From Chrysomallon squamiferum (Eukaryota; Mollusca; Gastropoda; Neomphalida; Peltospiridae): a DNA stretch of 64,000 nucleotides. Positions within the stretch are counted from its first letter, which is position 1; every line of letters begins with the position of its first letter. The position numbers and the translations under genes are program-made. Shown here piece after piece: positions 62,966 through 64,000 of this stretch. Under the pieces are notes generated by a model. The model was not told the DNA's origin, made no database searches, and worked only from the letters and a program-made list of their open reading frames with translations. The DNA is taken from the NCBI GenBank assembly GCA_012295275.1, contig CM022673.1:13750788-13814787 (forward strand), written 5' to 3'.

Positions 62966-63633
62966 ATATACAAATCCACACAGATCCCCCCAAAAACACT
63001 TGAAAAGAAAAACACCAGTCAATCAAAAGCATATACGTACCCAGAAACACACATCACATTAAAACAAAAGAAAACATAAACAAAAAGAAACAATATATAT
63101 ATAGATATAGATATAGATGCACATACATGTACTCGGAAACGCAAAAAGTTACCAGACCCATATCATACATTTAAAAACACGGGAAAGTCAGTGAGGTTTG
63201 GCTGCAATCTATCTCTGTCTGCCTTTGTCTTGTCATAGAGGCTAAACCATGCATTTAATATCGTTATGTACGCCTAAATAGTAATTACTATATTGCTTAA
63301 ATGGTATTTGATTGTTGAAAACACAGAGTCGGTAAAAACATTATGGAAGTTTGTCATCTTTCGACGACTCACTTTACAAAATTGTATAACACTTAGTAAC
63401 TGTTATTTTATATAGAAATGCCTTATTAATTGTCAGTTATTATTATTAATGAAACGCAATTTCTGACGCAGTTATGTTAAGAAGTTGTTAAAACAGAATT
63501 TTAACTATAAACTCGTATAGTACGACTTTGCAATATTTCTCTGACTGCACTGCATACGTCGATAGGACTACAAGGCGTTGAGGCCAACTTTCTTATATGC
63601 TGGATTTAGTTTTCATTACCATAATGTGGTAAG

Positions 63634-63647
63634 GTAGCTATGGCAAC
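63634..63647 (+). promoter_or_regulatory. Possible RFX X-box
   Basis: GTAGCTATGGCAAC, reverse complement GTTGCCATAGCTAC, matches the X-box pattern GTTNCCATGGNAAC except in the second half-site. It is followed by a further half-site-like GGTTAC. RFX sites typically drive ciliary genes. It lies about 165 bp upstream of a possible first exon. Confidence 0.35.
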
Positions 63648-63807
63648 CTGGTTACGGTTTTGTCAAACGAATACAATCTTTTTATTTGAGTTTAGAGTAA
63701 TCTAACCTGACAAGGGAGATAATTCTTGAAAAGAGCGCCATTTACAACTTTTATTTTCGTTAAATTTTGATAGAAGTGTCAAAATGCCCTAGACGTTGTT
63801 TAACAAA

Positions 63808-63829
63808 ATGAGTAAATCAAAAGAAGCAG
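63808..63829 (+). CDS. Possible first coding exon of a gene to the right
   Basis: ATG at 63808 opens MSKSKEA and runs to a GTACTA donor-like sequence at 63830. The ATG context AACAAAATGA is reasonable. A YY1-like CGCCATTT lies about 70 bp upstream and an X-box-like site about 165 bp upstream. The next exon would be beyond the window, so the product is unknown and the exon itself is a guess based on layout. Confidence 0.25.
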
Positions 63830-64000
63830 GTACTAATTCAACCTGAATAATTAAAGGCAATTTACTTAAAATTATATTGTGGAATAGAGAGTTAAAACGA
63901 TAGACTATGATATATTTCAACTGATCCCAGTTCCAGAGACGATGATTCTTGATTGCAAAATGAACAGAAATAAGTGTGCATAACTTCTACCTTTTGAAAG

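Larger units (their letters stand above)
61993..63807. other. Spacer upstream of POLR1B, rich in simple repeats
   Basis: The first part holds the POLR1B promoter and 5' UTR, then a T tract (about 62119-62146) and a TAA run (about 62180-62215). From about 62410 to 63120 the sequence is an irregular mix of CA, TA and ACAT runs with no gene. After 63180 composition becomes more even and could contain the promoter of a plus-strand gene to the right. Confidence 0.65.

Overview
The window is eukaryotic nuclear DNA from an animal. It is AT-rich, with split genes (mostly GT-AG introns of roughly 100-1,500 bp), many microsatellites and a motile-cilia gene. Gene density and intron size suggest a spiralian invertebrate such as a mollusc, but the sequence does not prove this. 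I built gene models by hand from splice sites, reading-frame phase and remembered protein family features. No search or alignment was run.

Layout: CFAP221 (minus, 552-4827, 3' end beyond the left edge) is head-to-head with a SEC22A-type gene (plus, 6193-8841). That gene converges on CCDC47 (minus, 12409-18473). CCDC47 is head-to-head with an unrecognised RING/coiled-coil gene (plus, 19576-23285) across a spacer with two tandem ETS-type sites. Next come a 25-26 exon, eight-CUB-domain single-pass membrane protein gene (plus, 25191-41498) and, converging on it, POLR1B (minus, 31 exons, 43869-61992). A possible first exon of another plus-strand gene lies at 63808-63829. The genes do not form a functional cluster: they serve cilia, ER-Golgi traffic, ER membrane protein insertion, probable ubiquitin ligation, extracellular binding and rRNA transcription.

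The most unusual feature is shared across the window. Many tandem repeat arrays sit on the edge of a coding exon, and every unit carries a copy of the splice site plus a few exon bases. Clear cases are the donors of CFAP221 exon 6, CCDC47 exon 10 and CUB exon 22, and the acceptors of CUB exon 8 and POLR1B exon 28. Shorter or decayed cases lie at CCDC47 exon 5, POLR1B exons 20 and 30, CUB exon 18, and the stop codons of the SEC22A-type gene and POLR1B. One array (33880-34515) repeats what looks like a 37-nt mini-exon at the place where the fifth CUB domain lacks its first part.

Three otherwise intact housekeeping genes (SEC22A-type, CCDC47, POLR1B) each carry one apparent frame break, and all three have the same sign (+1 nt or -2 nt). 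Consensus sequencing errors are the simplest explanation, but these breaks should be checked.
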